The notes beneath the pieces are model-generated. The model did not search any database. It was not told where the DNA came from and was given only the letters and a program-made list of their open reading frames with translations. The position numbers were made by a program, and so were the translations under genes. Of a stretch of 51,346 bases of DNA, positions 1 through 9,482 are shown one piece after another; the first letter of the stretch is position 1, and the number at the start of each line of letters is the position of its first letter. Origin of the DNA: Clostridiaceae bacterium (GTDB lineage: Bacteria; Bacillota; Clostridia; Tissierellales; Sporanaerobacteraceae); contig JAHXQP010000006.1 of assembly GCA_019391515.1 (NCBI GenBank), positions 1-51,346 on the forward strand. Direction: 5' to 3'.

Positions 1-129
1 GAACTAATTACTTCTGTATATTTAACATACAGACTTAAGTTATGAATTATATTTAAATCAAAGTTATTAACTTAAGGACTTTTTTACACTGTTTAATTTT
101 CTAGGTTCTTTTGTTGCTTTTTTGCTGAC
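1..129 (-). other. Putative rRNA-operon leader running off the left edge
   Basis: Gene-free stretch downstream of two consensus minus-strand promoters. On the minus strand, positions 110-86 carry an element of the form AGAACCTAGAAAATTAAACA, which resembles the boxA/leader sequence preceding 16S rRNA in Firmicutes. A 9-bp inverted repeat (34-42 with 68-76) lies further along the transcript. The 16S gene itself would be outside the window, so the assignment is inference. Read on the plus strand, the same inverted repeat is followed by a T run and could instead end an upstream plus-strand gene. Confidence 0.4.
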
Positions 130-135
130 TTATTT

Positions 136-164
136 AGTATAGCGTATAGTTTTTGTTTTGTCAA
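136..164 (-). promoter_or_regulatory. Strong sigma-A promoter, proximal of a tandem pair
   Basis: Minus strand: a perfect -35 TTGACA (164-159), a 17-bp spacer and -10 TATACT (141-136). The region upstream is full of A-tracts (about 165-200), as in UP elements. The expected start is a G near 129. It faces the left edge, away from the LysR gene. Confidence 0.75.
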
Positions 165-240
165 GTCTTTTTTTCGATTTATTTTTTGTTCTTTTTTTGT
201 GTCTTTTATCTAATTCGCTATATCGGTGACAGCTCTTAAA

Positions 241-269
241 AATATATCAGTTTTTTTAGATTTTGTCAA
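241..269 (-). promoter_or_regulatory. Strong sigma-A promoter, distal of a tandem pair
   Basis: Minus strand: -35 TTGACA (269-264), a 17-bp spacer and -10 TATATT (246-241). It sits 105 bp upstream of a second consensus promoter of the same orientation. Tandem consensus promoters with A-tracts are typical of rRNA operons in Firmicutes. The reading as rrn P1/P2 is inference from architecture. Confidence 0.7.
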
Positions 270-383
270 TAGTTTTTCTCAAAAATGTTTTAAAATTATA
301 CTTTACAATTTAAACATTACAATTCCTATAGAATTTGATAATATATAAATATGATATGAACTTTTTTGAAAGTGGTGATTTAA

Positions 384-1301
384 TTGGATCTTCGTCAATT
401 AGAAACTTTTGTTGAAGTTACAAATCTAAAGAGCTTTTCTAAAGCTGCGAAAAAATTATATATTACACAACCTACTGTTACAAGCCATATTCAAAACCTA
501 GAAAAAGAACTTGGAACAATACTTATAAATCGTTCTGGAAAAAACATGTCACTTACAGAAGCAGGAAATATTCTTTATAAATATGCTATAAACATTATTA
601 ATACTTGTGAAATGGCCAAGTTTCAACTTGCTTCTTATAAGGGGAAAATTCAAGGCCATCTAGAGATATGCTCTAGTTCCGTTCCTAGAAAATATGTCCT
701 CCCAAATATTCTTAAAGAATTTGTTCTAAAATATCCAGATGTAACTTTTTCACTAACTGATAGAGATTCAAAAGAAGTTATAAAAGCTATTCTAGATGGT
801 GAAAATGACTTTGGAATAGTTGGAGCAAAATATCCATCTAAAAATTTAGATTATATTGAATTAGTTGAAGACAGGCTTCTTCTAGTTACAGCTAATATTC
901 CTAAGTTTTTTCAAGATAATTATTCTTATTTAGATAAGGAAATATTATTAAAAGAAAAAATAATATTTAGAGAAAAGGGTTCAGGAACTAGAAATCTTTT
1001 AGAAAGAGAGTTAGGAAAAAATAATATAAGTCAAAATCTTTTAAATATAATAGGATATATCGAAGATACTGAGACCATAAAAAAACTAATCTCCCTTGGA
1101 ATTGGAGTTAGTTTTTTATCTGAGAAAACTATAGTAGAAGAATTGGATTTAAACAAATTTAAAGTATTTAATATTAAAGGATTCGATCTTAACAGAAAGT
1201 TTTATTTTGTCTATCATAAAAGCAGACAACTTTCTCCATTAAGTGAAACTTTTAAAAATTTTATGTTAGAACATATAAATAAATCAGGCAATATCGCCTG
1301 A
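384..1301 (+). CDS. LysR-family transcriptional regulator
   Basis: A 305-residue LysR-type regulator with an N-terminal winged helix-turn-helix (about residues 3-60; LETFVEVTNLKSFSKAAKKL, then the recognition helix around TQPTVTSHI) and a periplasmic-binding-protein-like effector domain (about 90-295). The start is TTG preceded by a GGTGAT ribosome-binding sequence. Full length for the family. The wording of the N-terminus resembles the LysR regulators found beside selenium-metabolism genes in Clostridia, but no selenium gene is in the window, so the effector is unknown. It faces the M18 aminopeptidase gene convergently, and its stop codon lies inside the shared terminator hairpin. Confidence 0.9.
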   Translation: MDLRQLETFVEVTNLKSFSKAAKKLYITQPTVTSHIQNLEKELGTILINRSGKNMSLTEAGNILYKYAINIINTCEMAKFQLASYKGKIQGHLEICSSSVPRKYVLPNILKEFVLKYPDVTFSLTDRDSKEVIKAILDGENDFGIVGAKYPSKNLDYIELVEDRLLLVTANIPKFFQDNYSYLDKEILLKEKIIFREKGSGTRNLLERELGKNNISQNLLNIIGYIEDTETIKKLISLGIGVSFLSEKTIVEELDLNKFKVFNIKGFDLNRKFYFVYHKSRQLSPLSETFKNFMLEHINKSGNIA

Positions 1302-1304
1302 TTT
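1281..1304. terminator. Bidirectional terminator between lysR and M18 peptidase
   Basis: Nine-base arms AAATCAGGC and GCCTGATTT around a 6-nt loop, with A/T-rich flanks on both sides. It contains the lysR stop codon and lies 14 bp from the end of the convergent peptidase gene. Confidence 0.75.
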
Positions 1305-1317
1305 ATTTGTATTAATA

Positions 1318-2733
1318 TTAAGCTAAATAAAACGCCTTATATCCTTTATATGTCATATAAACATCTGCTTTACTTACAGCTTCATAAGGTCCATGCATAC
1401 TTAAAACTGGCACTCCACAATCTACTACTTCCATACCATAATTAGCTAATATATATGCTATGGTACCTCCTCCACCTTGATCTACTTTTCCTAATTCACC
1501 AGTTTGCCATATAATATTATTTTCATTAAATATTCTTCTAATATAATTTATATATTCAGAGTTAGCATCACTACTACCTCCTTTTCCTCCAGAACCAGTA
1601 TATTTTACTAAAGTAATACCCCTTCCTATATAAGCAGTATTTAACTTATCAAATACCTGAGGATAATTAGGATCAAAAGCAGCCGCTACATCTGCAGATA
1701 AAACTCTTGAATTTGACATAGCTCTTCTTATGTTTACTGCATTACAATCTCCTTCTCCTAGTGCTACTAATTCTGCAACAGCATTTTCAAAAAATTTAGA
1801 ATGCATACCTGTATTTCCTACACTTCCGATTTCTTCCTTATCTACAAATAATGCTACTGAAGTCCTAGTAGTTTTTTCAATTTCTAATATAGCATTTAAA
1901 GATGTATATGCACAAACTCTATCATCATGACCATAAGAAAGCACTAAACTTCTATCTATTCCCAAATCTCTTGCCTTACCTTCTGGTACTGCTACAATTT
2001 CAGCAGTTGTGAAATCTTCTTCAGTTATTCCATATTTTTCATTAAGTATTTTTAAAACATTTAACTTAACTCTCTCGTCTAAATCTTTTTCACCACAAGG
2101 TATAGTTCCCACTGTTATATTTAAACCTTCTCCTTCAATTCCTTGACCAAGACTTTTCTTTTCTTGATCCTTTGCAAGATGAGGTAAAAGGTCAGATACA
2201 AAAAATACCGGCTCTCCTTCCTCTTCACCAATTGCAATATTTACTTTTTCACCATTATTTTTTATTACCACTCCATGTAATGATAACGGTAAAGACACCC
2301 ACTGATACTTCTTTATTCCTCCATAATAATGAGTCTTAAATAGTGCTATATCAGAATCTTCATATAGTGGATAAGATTTTATATCCAATCTTGGAGAATC
2401 AATATGGGACCCTATTATATTCATGCCTTCTGTAATATTTTCAGTTCCTATAACAAATAAAGCCACAGCTTTGTTTTTATTATTTGCATAAATTTTCATT
2501 CCAGGTATAAGTTTTTCTTTAGCATTTATCACATCTTCTATTGGCTTAAATCCATTTTCTTCAGCTCTTCTTATGATTTCACTAGCCGCTTCTCTCTCAG
2601 TTTTACTTATGTCCAAAAACTTTTTATAATCTTCGTTTAACTTTAATAACTCTTCTTTTTCTTCATCATTTATGCTGTCCCATACATTCTTAAATTTAAA
2701 AGTCAGCTTTTCTTTTAATTTCTTTCCATCCAC
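1318..2733 (-). CDS. M18-family aminopeptidase
   Basis: A 471-residue zinc aminopeptidase of family M18 (aspartyl aminopeptidase / aminopeptidase I), expected to be cytosolic and to remove N-terminal residues from peptides. Visible family signatures: the zinc-ligand segment GSHIDSPRLD (about residue 108), the DKEEIGSVG motif with catalytic and metal-binding acidic residues (about 300), and a C-terminal SMHGPYE segment with the last histidine ligand. The start is GTG with an ideal GGAGG eight bases upstream. It stands alone, followed by a hairpin terminator. The length is normal for the clostridial branch. Substrate preference cannot be read from sequence. Confidence 0.92.
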   Translation of the reverse strand: MDGKKLKEKLTFKFKNVWDSINDEEKEELLKLNEDYKKFLDISKTEREAASEIIRRAEENGFKPIEDVINAKEKLIPGMKIYANNKNKAVALFVIGTENITEGMNIIGSHIDSPRLDIKSYPLYEDSDIALFKTHYYGGIKKYQWVSLPLSLHGVVIKNNGEKVNIAIGEEEGEPVFFVSDLLPHLAKDQEKKSLGQGIEGEGLNITVGTIPCGEKDLDERVKLNVLKILNEKYGITEEDFTTAEIVAVPEGKARDLGIDRSLVLSYGHDDRVCAYTSLNAILEIEKTTRTSVALFVDKEEIGSVGNTGMHSKFFENAVAELVALGEGDCNAVNIRRAMSNSRVLSADVAAAFDPNYPQVFDKLNTAYIGRGITLVKYTGSGGKGGSSDANSEYINYIRRIFNENNIIWQTGELGKVDQGGGGTIAYILANYGMEVVDCGVPVLSMHGPYEAVSKADVYMTYKGYKAFYLA

Positions 2734-2774
2734 ACTAATCCCTCCATATTATTTTAATCTCATATTATAAATTT

Positions 2775-3437
2775 TTATATTTTTTTTATATTATTTTTAT
2801 ATGCAAATATCGCTGCCTGAATTCTATCATTTACATCTATTTTTTTAAATATATTAGAAACATGATTTTTTACGGTTTTTTCACTAATAAACAATCTTTC
2901 AGCAATTTCCCTATTATTAAGACCTTCTGCTACTAAAGTTAAGACTTCATACTCTCTTTTAGTCAAAGCTTCAATTTTTAATAAATCTCCATTAGTTTCT
3001 TTTTCTTTAGAATTTATTTCTTCTATAAGCATAGAAGCCACACTAGGTTGTATGTAAGTCTTCCCATCTTTCACATCTCTAATAGCTTTTATCAAGCTAT
3101 CAGCATCTGAGTCCTTTAATATATACCCATTTGCCCCAATTTTTATAGTCTCACATAAATATTCCCTATCATCATGAATTGTAAGCATTATAATCTTTGA
3201 TGCAATACCTAGATCTTTAAATCTTCTCAATGCTTCTATGCCATTCATTTTAGGCATATTTATATCTAATAATATTACATCAACTTTATGTTTCAATGCT
3301 TTAGCAACAGCTTCTTCCCCATCTCCAACTTGAGCAACAACATCTATGTCTTCCTCAAGTTCTAAAATTTGCTTTAAACCTTCCCTTAAAAGTACATGGT
3401 CATCTGCTATCATTACTGTTATATTTTTATTTTTCAC
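2775..3437 (-). CDS. degU: DegU-like response regulator (NarL/FixJ family)
   Basis: An N-terminal receiver domain with the acidic pair in ADDH, the phospho-acceptor Asp58 in ILLDINMP and the conserved Lys in GYILKDSD, followed by a LuxR-type helix-turn-helix (about residues 155-215; LTKREYEVL...[26 protein letters not shown]). I start it at GTG (3437). A longer reading from an ATG at 3455 would place the ribosome-binding sequence GAGGAGG inside the coding region, whereas that sequence sits nine bases before the GTG. The GTG overlaps the end of the kinase gene upstream, implying translational coupling. The cognate kinase is the adjacent DegS-like protein. Targets are unknown. Confidence 0.9.
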   Translation of the reverse strand: MKNKNITVMIADDHVLLREGLKQILELEEDIDVVAQVGDGEEAVAKALKHKVDVILLDINMPKMNGIEALRRFKDLGIASKIIMLTIHDDREYLCETIKIGANGYILKDSDADSLIKAIRDVKDGKTYIQPSVASMLIEEINSKEKETNGDLLKIEALTKREYEVLTLVAEGLNNREIAERLFISEKTVKNHVSNIFKKIDVNDRIQAAIFAYKNNIKKI

Positions 3438-4602
3438 AAATATCTTCCTCCTCATTTAATGGTATAGAAAGATATATTTTAGTTCCCATACCTGGAGATG
3501 ATTTGACTTTTAATTTACCATTTAATAGTTCAGCTCTCTCTTTCATGCTCATAAGTCCGAACCCCCCAGAACGTATATCTTTATCTACAATATCATCTTC
3601 CATAATAAATCCAACGCCATCATCAGATATTAATATATTAAGCCTAGTAAAAGTTTTTTCTACTAAAATATTTACTTTTCTGGCATTTGAATGTTTTTGA
3701 ACATTGCTCAAAGCTTCTTGAACTATTCTAAATACAGCAATCTCTATAGCCGATTCAAAGCCAACCACGTCACCTAATACCTTTAATTCTACTAAAATAT
3801 TACTTTCTTCCATGAAATTGTAAATATACCTTTCTAAAGTAGGAATTAAACCTAAATCATCTAAAGTCATTGGTCTTAAATCATATATAATCTTCCTTAT
3901 ATCCTTTAAATTGATTCTAGTTATATTCTTTAGACTGCCTAATTCTTTCTTGGTTCTCTTAACATCGTGTTCTAAAAGTTTTTCACATAGTTGTGCTTTT
4001 ACTAAAATATTAGCCATAGATTGAGCTGGACCATCATGTATATCTCTTGCAAGCCTTTGCCTTTCCTCTTCTTGAGCTTCAATAATTTTAATTCCTAAAA
4101 ATTGTTTTTTACTTAAATCACCTACTGTAGATAAAATATTCTCAGCATTACCTTTTAAATATTGAGTAGCTACGCCTATTTGTTTGCTTACTTTTTCTGC
4201 TTTTTCTAAAACTTTTATAGTTTCCTTAAGTCTTATTTCAAGTTCTCCTCTTTTCTCTATGAGTGTCCTTTCTTCTTCCCGTTTTAAAGTAAGTTGAACC
4301 CTTAGATCGTTTGCATTTTCATAAGCATTTTTTATATCATTTTCATTATAAACATGGAAATTTTTGCTTACATTAGCCAGTTCGATCCTACTTCTTTTCT
4401 CTGCTATTTCTAACTTGTCCACCTCACATATAACAATATCAACCTTTTCCCTGATTTTTTTTAATTCAAATTCAATATTTTTACACTCATGTTGAGCATA
4501 TTCTACAATATCAAATAACTGCTCTCTACTGCTTTCAACAGCAGATATAGTTTCGGTTAAGATATCATTTATTTTATTAAATCCTATGAAAGAATCACCC
4601 AT
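3427..4602 (-). CDS. degS: DegS-like cytoplasmic sensor histidine kinase
   Basis: A 391-residue kinase with no membrane segment. The N-terminal half (about 1-165) is a long alpha-helical coiled coil like the DegS sensor domain. Then comes a HisKA_3 dimerisation/phospho-acceptor segment ([13 protein letters not shown], His near 189) and a HATPase domain with an N-box ([12 protein letters not shown]), DDGVGF and [12 protein letters not shown]. It would phosphorylate the adjacent DegU-like regulator. The ribosome-binding site AGGAG overlaps the tandem stop codons of cheW, and degU begins inside its 3' end. The three genes are therefore one operon. The stimulus is unknown; the coiled coil suggests a cytosolic signal or a protein partner. 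Confidence 0.9.
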   Translation of the reverse strand: MGDSFIGFNKINDILTETISAVESSREQLFDIVEYAQHECKNIEFELKKIREKVDIVICEVDKLEIAEKRSRIELANVSKNFHVYNENDIKNAYENANDLRVQLTLKREEERTLIEKRGELEIRLKETIKVLEKAEKVSKQIGVATQYLKGNAENILSTVGDLSKKQFLGIKIIEAQEEERQRLARDIHDGPAQSMANILVKAQLCEKLLEHDVKRTKKELGSLKNITRINLKDIRKIIYDLRPMTLDDLGLIPTLERYIYNFMEESNILVELKVLGDVVGFESAIEIAVFRIVQEALSNVQKHSNARKVNILVEKTFTRLNILISDDGVGFIMEDDIVDKDIRSGGFGLMSMKERAELLNGKLKVKSSPGMGTKIYLSIPLNEEEDICEK

Positions 4603-4617
4603 TATAGTACACTCCTA

Positions 4618-5079
4618 CTATTTCAATTCCATGTTGCCTATTTCTTCCTTTTCTTCATCACTCAATACTTTCTCAAGATCTATAAGTATTAAAAGCCTTT
4701 TTTCATCCAGTTTCCCAACTCCCGTAATATATCTTCTTTCTATTTTTGATATAACATCTGGAGTTGGATCTATATTTTTGTTATCTAATCTAACTGTCTG
4801 TGAAGCTTCATCAACTACAAATCCTACCTGTCTTTCCCCTAAATTAATAATTATTATTCTAGTGTCATTTGTAACCCCTTCATCTATTAGATTAAATCTT
4901 TTTTTAAGATTTATTATAGGAATTACTCTGTCTCTAAAATTAATTATACCTTCAATGAAGCTAGGTGCATTAGGTAGTTTAACAGATTCTTGATAAGGTC
5001 CTATTTCTTTAACATTCATAATATCTATACCATAATCTTCTTTACCTAGTTTAAAAACAACATATTGTTTTTCAGCCAT
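4618..5079 (-). CDS. cheW: CheW-like chemotaxis coupling protein
   Basis: A 153-residue single CheW domain (YVVFKLGKEDYGIDIMNVKEI at the start; RVIPIINLKKRF; GFVVDEASQTVRL; the C-terminal helix). CheW normally bridges chemoreceptors and CheA. Here it is the first gene of an operon with a DegS/DegU-type pair, with only 15 bases to the kinase gene. No cheA or receptor gene is in the window, so it may serve chemotaxis genes elsewhere or couple receptors to the kinase. Start ATG with GGGGGAAG upstream. A possible functional link to DegS is inference from gene order. Confidence 0.9.
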   Translation of the reverse strand: MAEKQYVVFKLGKEDYGIDIMNVKEIGPYQESVKLPNAPSFIEGIINFRDRVIPIINLKKRFNLIDEGVTNDTRIIIINLGERQVGFVVDEASQTVRLDNKNIDPTPDVISKIERRYITGVGKLDEKRLLILIDLEKVLSDEEKEEIGNMELK

Positions 5080-5219
5080 CTTAACTTCCCCCTATATAAG
5101 ATATTTTAACATATATTTCTACATATTTGTCATAAGTCCTCTATTTTTTTCATAAAGTAACATTAAGTTTATAAGATTCTATTATATTTTAAAACTTCAT
5201 ACTTTTGTTTCTGCTATAA

Positions 5220-5252
5220 AATAAGAAGCACACTATTTAGTGGCTTCTTATT
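5220..5252 (-). terminator. Terminator of the hut operon
   Basis: Ten-base arms AATAAGAAGC (5220-5229) and GCTTCTTATT (5243-5252), extended inward by CACTA/TAGTG, followed on the minus strand by a T-rich stretch. It includes the hutI stop codon. The bases between here and cheW show nothing else I recognise. Confidence 0.7.
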
Positions 5253-6501
5253 TTATAACTATACCATCTTTTACAACTTTTTCAACATGATTAATTCCAA
5301 AATGATATATAATATAATTTAAATTTGGTGCATCAAATATAACTAAATCTGCTTTTTTCCCTTCTTCTATACTTCCTTTTTCTATCTCTAATCCTAGAGA
5401 ACATGCTCCGTTTATGGTTGCCGCTGTAATAACTTCTTCTGGAGTCATTTTCATAATTAGTGAGGCAAAACTCATTATTAATTGTAAGTTTTCTGTAGGA
5501 CAACTTCCTGGGTTGTAATCTGTTGATAAAGATACTGGTACACCAATTTCTATTAATTTTCTAGCCTTAGCAAAATTACCAGATTGAAGATTGAAAGAGG
5601 TTCCAGGTAATAAATTAGCTATAACTTTTTCTTCAGACATCCTCTCCATTCCTTCTTCACTAGCTGCAACTAAATGATCTGCTGTTATACAGCCTATATC
5701 AGCTGCTAATTCTGCTCCACCTAATGGTTTGATTTCATCTGCATGTATTTTAGGTATTAGTCCATACCTCTTTCCTACTTCTAGTATTTTTCTAGATTGA
5801 TCTATACTAAATACACCTTCCTCACAGAACACGTCGCAAAACTTTGCAAGACCTTTTTTACTCACTTCTGGAATCATTTCTTCTATTATAATATCTACAA
5901 ATTTGTCAGTGTCATTTTCATACTTTTCCGGTATAGCATGAGCCCCCATAAAAGTAGATACAATATCTACTGGATGATCTTTATCTAATTTTTTTGCTAC
6001 TTCCATTTGTTTTAATTCTACGCCAAAATCTTCAATTCCATATCCACTTTTAGCTTCAACAGTTGTAACGCCATATGAGAGCATTGTATCTAAACTCTTT
6101 TTAGCTTTTTCATACAGTTCTTGAAAAGTTGCTTCTTTTGTAGCTTTAACTGTACTGTGTATGCCTCCGCCTTTTTTCAATATCTCTAAATACTCTATAC
6201 CTTTTAGTTTCATAGCAAGCTCATTCTCTCTTGACCCTCCATGAACTAAATGAGTATGAGAGTCTATAAGTCCCGGAGTCACAGTTTTCCCCGTCCCATC
6301 TATAAACACAGTATCATCATCTACTTCTATGTGCGAAGGAAGATTTCCTTCCCCTACATAGATAATCTCATTCCCATCAACTGCAACAATTCCATTCTCA
6401 ATTAAACCTATCTCTCTCATTTCTTTTCCAACTCTTGGCCTATTCTCACCTTTTAAAGTTATTAGTTTAGAAATGTTTTCTATAACTAAAGTTACTTTCA
6501 T
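5248..6501 (-). CDS. hutI: Imidazolonepropionase
   Basis: A 417-residue amidohydrolase-superfamily enzyme that hydrolyses 4-imidazolone-5-propionate to N-formimino-L-glutamate, the third step of histidine breakdown. Motifs: metal-binding HTHLVHGGSRENE (His near 80-82), GYGIE, HADE (about 252), and STDYNPGSCPTEN carrying the metal-binding Asp (about 330). Last gene of hutH-hutU-ftcD-hutI. Its ribosome-binding sequence AGGGTGAT overlaps the ftcD stop codon. Full length for the family. Confidence 0.95.
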   Translation of the reverse strand: MKVTLVIENISKLITLKGENRPRVGKEMREIGLIENGIVAVDGNEIIYVGEGNLPSHIEVDDDTVFIDGTGKTVTPGLIDSHTHLVHGGSRENELAMKLKGIEYLEILKKGGGIHSTVKATKEATFQELYEKAKKSLDTMLSYGVTTVEAKSGYGIEDFGVELKQMEVAKKLDKDHPVDIVSTFMGAHAIPEKYENDTDKFVDIIIEEMIPEVSKKGLAKFCDVFCEEGVFSIDQSRKILEVGKRYGLIPKIHADEIKPLGGAELAADIGCITADHLVAASEEGMERMSEEKVIANLLPGTSFNLQSGNFAKARKLIEIGVPVSLSTDYNPGSCPTENLQLIMSFASLIMKMTPEEVITAATINGACSLGLEIEKGSIEEGKKADLVIFDAPNLNYIIYHFGINHVEKVVKDGIVIK

Positions 6502-6510
6502 TTTATCACC

Positions 6511-7407
6511 CTATTCAAAAATTCTTTTTTCAAGTATTTGACTTTCATCAAAATCTTCAACTTTTAAATAATAGTTAGCACAATCTATTAATGCATTCAT
6601 TGGAACTAATCCAATTATTTCACTTCCTATTACATTCACTCCATATCTATTAGCTTCTCTTTCAATCATATCAAAAACTCTATATAATGGGGTCTTCGTA
6701 TAGTCAACCATATTCATACTAACTTGAACTATATTTCTTTCCTTTATTTCTATGCCTAAAGCTTTGCAATAAGCAAAACCTCCGCTACTTCCTCTAACTG
6801 CCTTACCTATCTTCTTTGCAATTGATAAATCATTAGTATCTAAATTAACATTAAATGCAACTAAAGGCATCCTTGCACCAACCGCTGTAACACCAGCTTT
6901 AACATTTAACTCGTTAGGTCCAAAATCTGGAGCCCATTCTTCTTCTTTTAATTTTTCTGCCATTCCTTCATATTGACCTTTTCTAACTTTTGCTAAATTC
7001 TCCCTATGAGATGCAGAAGCAGATTTTTCATATAAATATACTGGAATATTTAATTCTTCTCCTATTCTCTTACCTAATTTTTTAGACATTTCAACAGTAT
7101 CTTCTTCAGTAATATCTGATATTGGTATTAAAGGTATAACATCTGTTGCTCCCATTCTTGGATGTTCTCCAATATGCTTAGTCATATCAATAAGTTCTGA
7201 AGCCTTTTTACATGCGTTAAATACTGCTTCTAATACTTTTTCTGGTTCCCCTATAAATGTTACAACTGTACGATTATGGTCTTTATCTGAAGAATAATCA
7301 AGCAATTTTACTTCATCTACTTTTCTTACTTCGTCTACTATAGCCTCAATTACCTCTTTATTTCTACCTTCACTGAAATTTGGTACACATTGTAAAATTC
7401 TAGCCAT
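6511..7407 (-). CDS. ftcD: Glutamate formimidoyltransferase
   Basis: A 298-residue single-function formiminotransferase, without the fused cyclodeaminase domain of the animal enzyme. It moves the formimino group from formiminoglutamate to tetrahydrofolate, releasing glutamate. Family sequences: CVPNFSEGRN at the N-terminus, DHNRTVVTFIG, HIGEHPRMGATDVIP (with the catalytic His) and the conserved C-terminal domain. It lies between hutU (21-bp gap) and hutI. The next enzyme, formimidoyl-THF cyclodeaminase (fchA), is not in the window and must be supplied elsewhere. The good ribosome-binding site GGAGG supports the ATG start. Confidence 0.95.
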   Translation of the reverse strand: MARILQCVPNFSEGRNKEVIEAIVDEVRKVDEVKLLDYSSDKDHNRTVVTFIGEPEKVLEAVFNACKKASELIDMTKHIGEHPRMGATDVIPLIPISDITEEDTVEMSKKLGKRIGEELNIPVYLYEKSASASHRENLAKVRKGQYEGMAEKLKEEEWAPDFGPNELNVKAGVTAVGARMPLVAFNVNLDTNDLSIAKKIGKAVRGSSGGFAYCKALGIEIKERNIVQVSMNMVDYTKTPLYRVFDMIEREANRYGVNVIGSEIIGLVPMNALIDCANYYLKVEDFDESQILEKRIFE

Positions 7408-7428
7408 TTTGTCGCCTCCTATATTTTT

Positions 7429-9465
7429 TTATTTATTATATTTATCATAATTACTTTCAACAAGTTTATTAACTAAATCTTCATCTGCTATATAAGGAAT
7501 AGTTATATGGTCAGTATCTGTATGTTTTTCATTATATTCTATACAGGTTTTTATAGAATTTTCATTCCTTGCCCAAGACCTTCTAGCTACTCCTCCCATA
7601 ACATCCCAAGGTATAGCTGATTTAATTATTTCATCTACTCTTTCACTTCCATCTAATACTAATCCAAAACCACCATTTATAGATTTTCCAATTCCTACTC
7701 CTCCACCATTATGAAGAGCAATTAAACTCATACCTCTTGCAGAGTTTCCTGCATAACAATGGGTTGCCATATCAGCCATTATATTGCTACCATCTTTAAT
7801 ATTTGCTGTTTCTCTAAATGGTGAATCTGTTCCGCCTGTATCATGGTGATCCCTTCCTAACATTACAGGACCAATTTCCCCTTTCCTTACCATTTCATTG
7901 AATTTAAGAGCAATATCCCTTCTTCCCAATGCATCTTGATACAATATTCTTGCTTGGGTTCCTACTACTAAATCATGTTCTTCCGCATCCCTTATCCAAA
8001 TATAATTATCTCTGTCTTGTCCACGTCTGTTTGGATCAATGCATTCCATAGCAGCGTTATCTGTCTTTATAAGATCTTCATGTTTTCCACTTAGACATAC
8101 CCATCTAAAAGGTCCATAGCCATAATCGAATAGCATAGGCCCCATAATATCTTCTACATAAGATGGGAATATAAATCCTTCACTTTCATCTACTCCATTT
8201 TTGGTGATTTCTTTTACTCCTGCATCATATACTGCTTTCATAAAACTATTTCCATAATCGAAGAAATATGTTCCTTTGTCTACCAACTCTTTTATAAATT
8301 TATAGTGACGCGCTAAAGATTTATCTACTAATTTAACAAATTCCTCTTTATTTGAACAAAGTAACTCTGTTCTTTCTTCAAAAGTAAGACCTTGTGGACA
8401 ATATCCTCCATCATAAGGTGCATGACAAGATGTTTGGTCTGATAGCAAATCTATTTTTATTTCTTTTTCTACTACATATTCCAGTAAATCAACTATATTT
8501 CCATGATAAGCAATAGCAATAGATTCTTTTTTATTTAAACATTTATCAGCTATTTCAAATACTTCATCTAAATCATCTGAAACTTTATCTACCCACCCTT
8601 GGCCTAGTCTAGTTTCTATTCTTGAATAATCAACTTCTGCAATAATTCCTACTCCATTTGCAATTTCTATTGCTTTCCCTTGAGCACCACTCATGCCGCC
8701 AAGGCCAGAAGTTACAAATATATGACCTCTTAAATCTCCATCTTCCGGTATTCCTAATTTAAGTCTACCTGCATTTAATATAGTATTATAAGTACCATGA
8801 ACTATCCCTTGAGGTCCAATATACATCCAACCTCCTGCAGTCATTTGTCCATAGTTAGCTACTCCCATAGCTTGAGCTTTGATCCAATGTTCCTGATCAT
8901 CAAATATACCTACCATTAGTGCATTGGTTATAATAACTCTAGGACTATGTGGAAAAGATTTAAATAATCCTACAGGATGTCCTGAGGCAACTACTAATGT
9001 CTGCTCATCTGTAAGCTCTTCAAGATATTTTTTAAGAAGCCTATACTGCATCCAGTTCTGACATACTTGCCCTGTTTCTCCATAAGTAACAAGTTCATAA
9101 GGATATAAAGCCACGTCAAAATCCAGATTATTATCAATCATTACTTGAAAAGCTTTACCTTCAATGCACTTTCCTTTGTATTCATCAATTGATTTACCTT
9201 TAATATTACCTTCTGGTCTAAAACGATATCCATATATTCTTCCACGAGTAAATAATTCTTCTAAAAATTCAGGAGCTAATTCTTCATGAAATTCTTCAGG
9301 CACATATCTTAATGCATTTTTAAGAGCAATTTTTGTTTCTTTTTTTGTTAGATTAAATTCTCTCTTTGGTGCTCTCCTAATTCCCTCAACGAACTTAGGC
9401 ATTGGAGGTAATTCATTATCTAATTTAATCATCATAGCTTTTGAAATATCAAAATTATTAACCAT
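7429..9465 (-). CDS. hutU: Urocanate hydratase (long form)
   Basis: A 678-residue urocanase converting urocanate to 4-imidazolone-5-propionate with tightly bound NAD. Recognisable segments: YGQMTAGGWMYIGPQGIVHGTY, the glycine-rich TSGLGGMSGAQGKA nucleotide-binding region, DQTSCHAPYDGGYCP and HHDTGGTDSPFRET. It is about 120 residues longer than the well-studied enterobacterial and Pseudomonas enzymes. It matches the longer form known from Firmicutes and Fusobacteria, so it is not a fusion artefact. Second gene of the hut operon, 17 bp after hutH. Start ATG with GGGGGA upstream. Confidence 0.95.
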   Translation of the reverse strand: MVNNFDISKAMMIKLDNELPPMPKFVEGIRRAPKREFNLTKKETKIALKNALRYVPEEFHEELAPEFLEELFTRGRIYGYRFRPEGNIKGKSIDEYKGKCIEGKAFQVMIDNNLDFDVALYPYELVTYGETGQVCQNWMQYRLLKKYLEELTDEQTLVVASGHPVGLFKSFPHSPRVIITNALMVGIFDDQEHWIKAQAMGVANYGQMTAGGWMYIGPQGIVHGTYNTILNAGRLKLGIPEDGDLRGHIFVTSGLGGMSGAQGKAIEIANGVGIIAEVDYSRIETRLGQGWVDKVSDDLDEVFEIADKCLNKKESIAIAYHGNIVDLLEYVVEKEIKIDLLSDQTSCHAPYDGGYCPQGLTFEERTELLCSNKEEFVKLVDKSLARHYKFIKELVDKGTYFFDYGNSFMKAVYDAGVKEITKNGVDESEGFIFPSYVEDIMGPMLFDYGYGPFRWVCLSGKHEDLIKTDNAAMECIDPNRRGQDRDNYIWIRDAEEHDLVVGTQARILYQDALGRRDIALKFNEMVRKGEIGPVMLGRDHHDTGGTDSPFRETANIKDGSNIMADMATHCYAGNSARGMSLIALHNGGGVGIGKSINGGFGLVLDGSERVDEIIKSAIPWDVMGGVARRSWARNENSIKTCIEYNEKHTDTDHITIPYIADEDLVNKLVESNYDKYNK

Positions 9466-9482
9466 TTAAAATCCCCCTTTTT

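Noticed and set aside
4586-4993. A 135-codon plus-strand open frame over cheW
   Set aside because: Antisense to the clearly real cheW gene and without an initiation signal.
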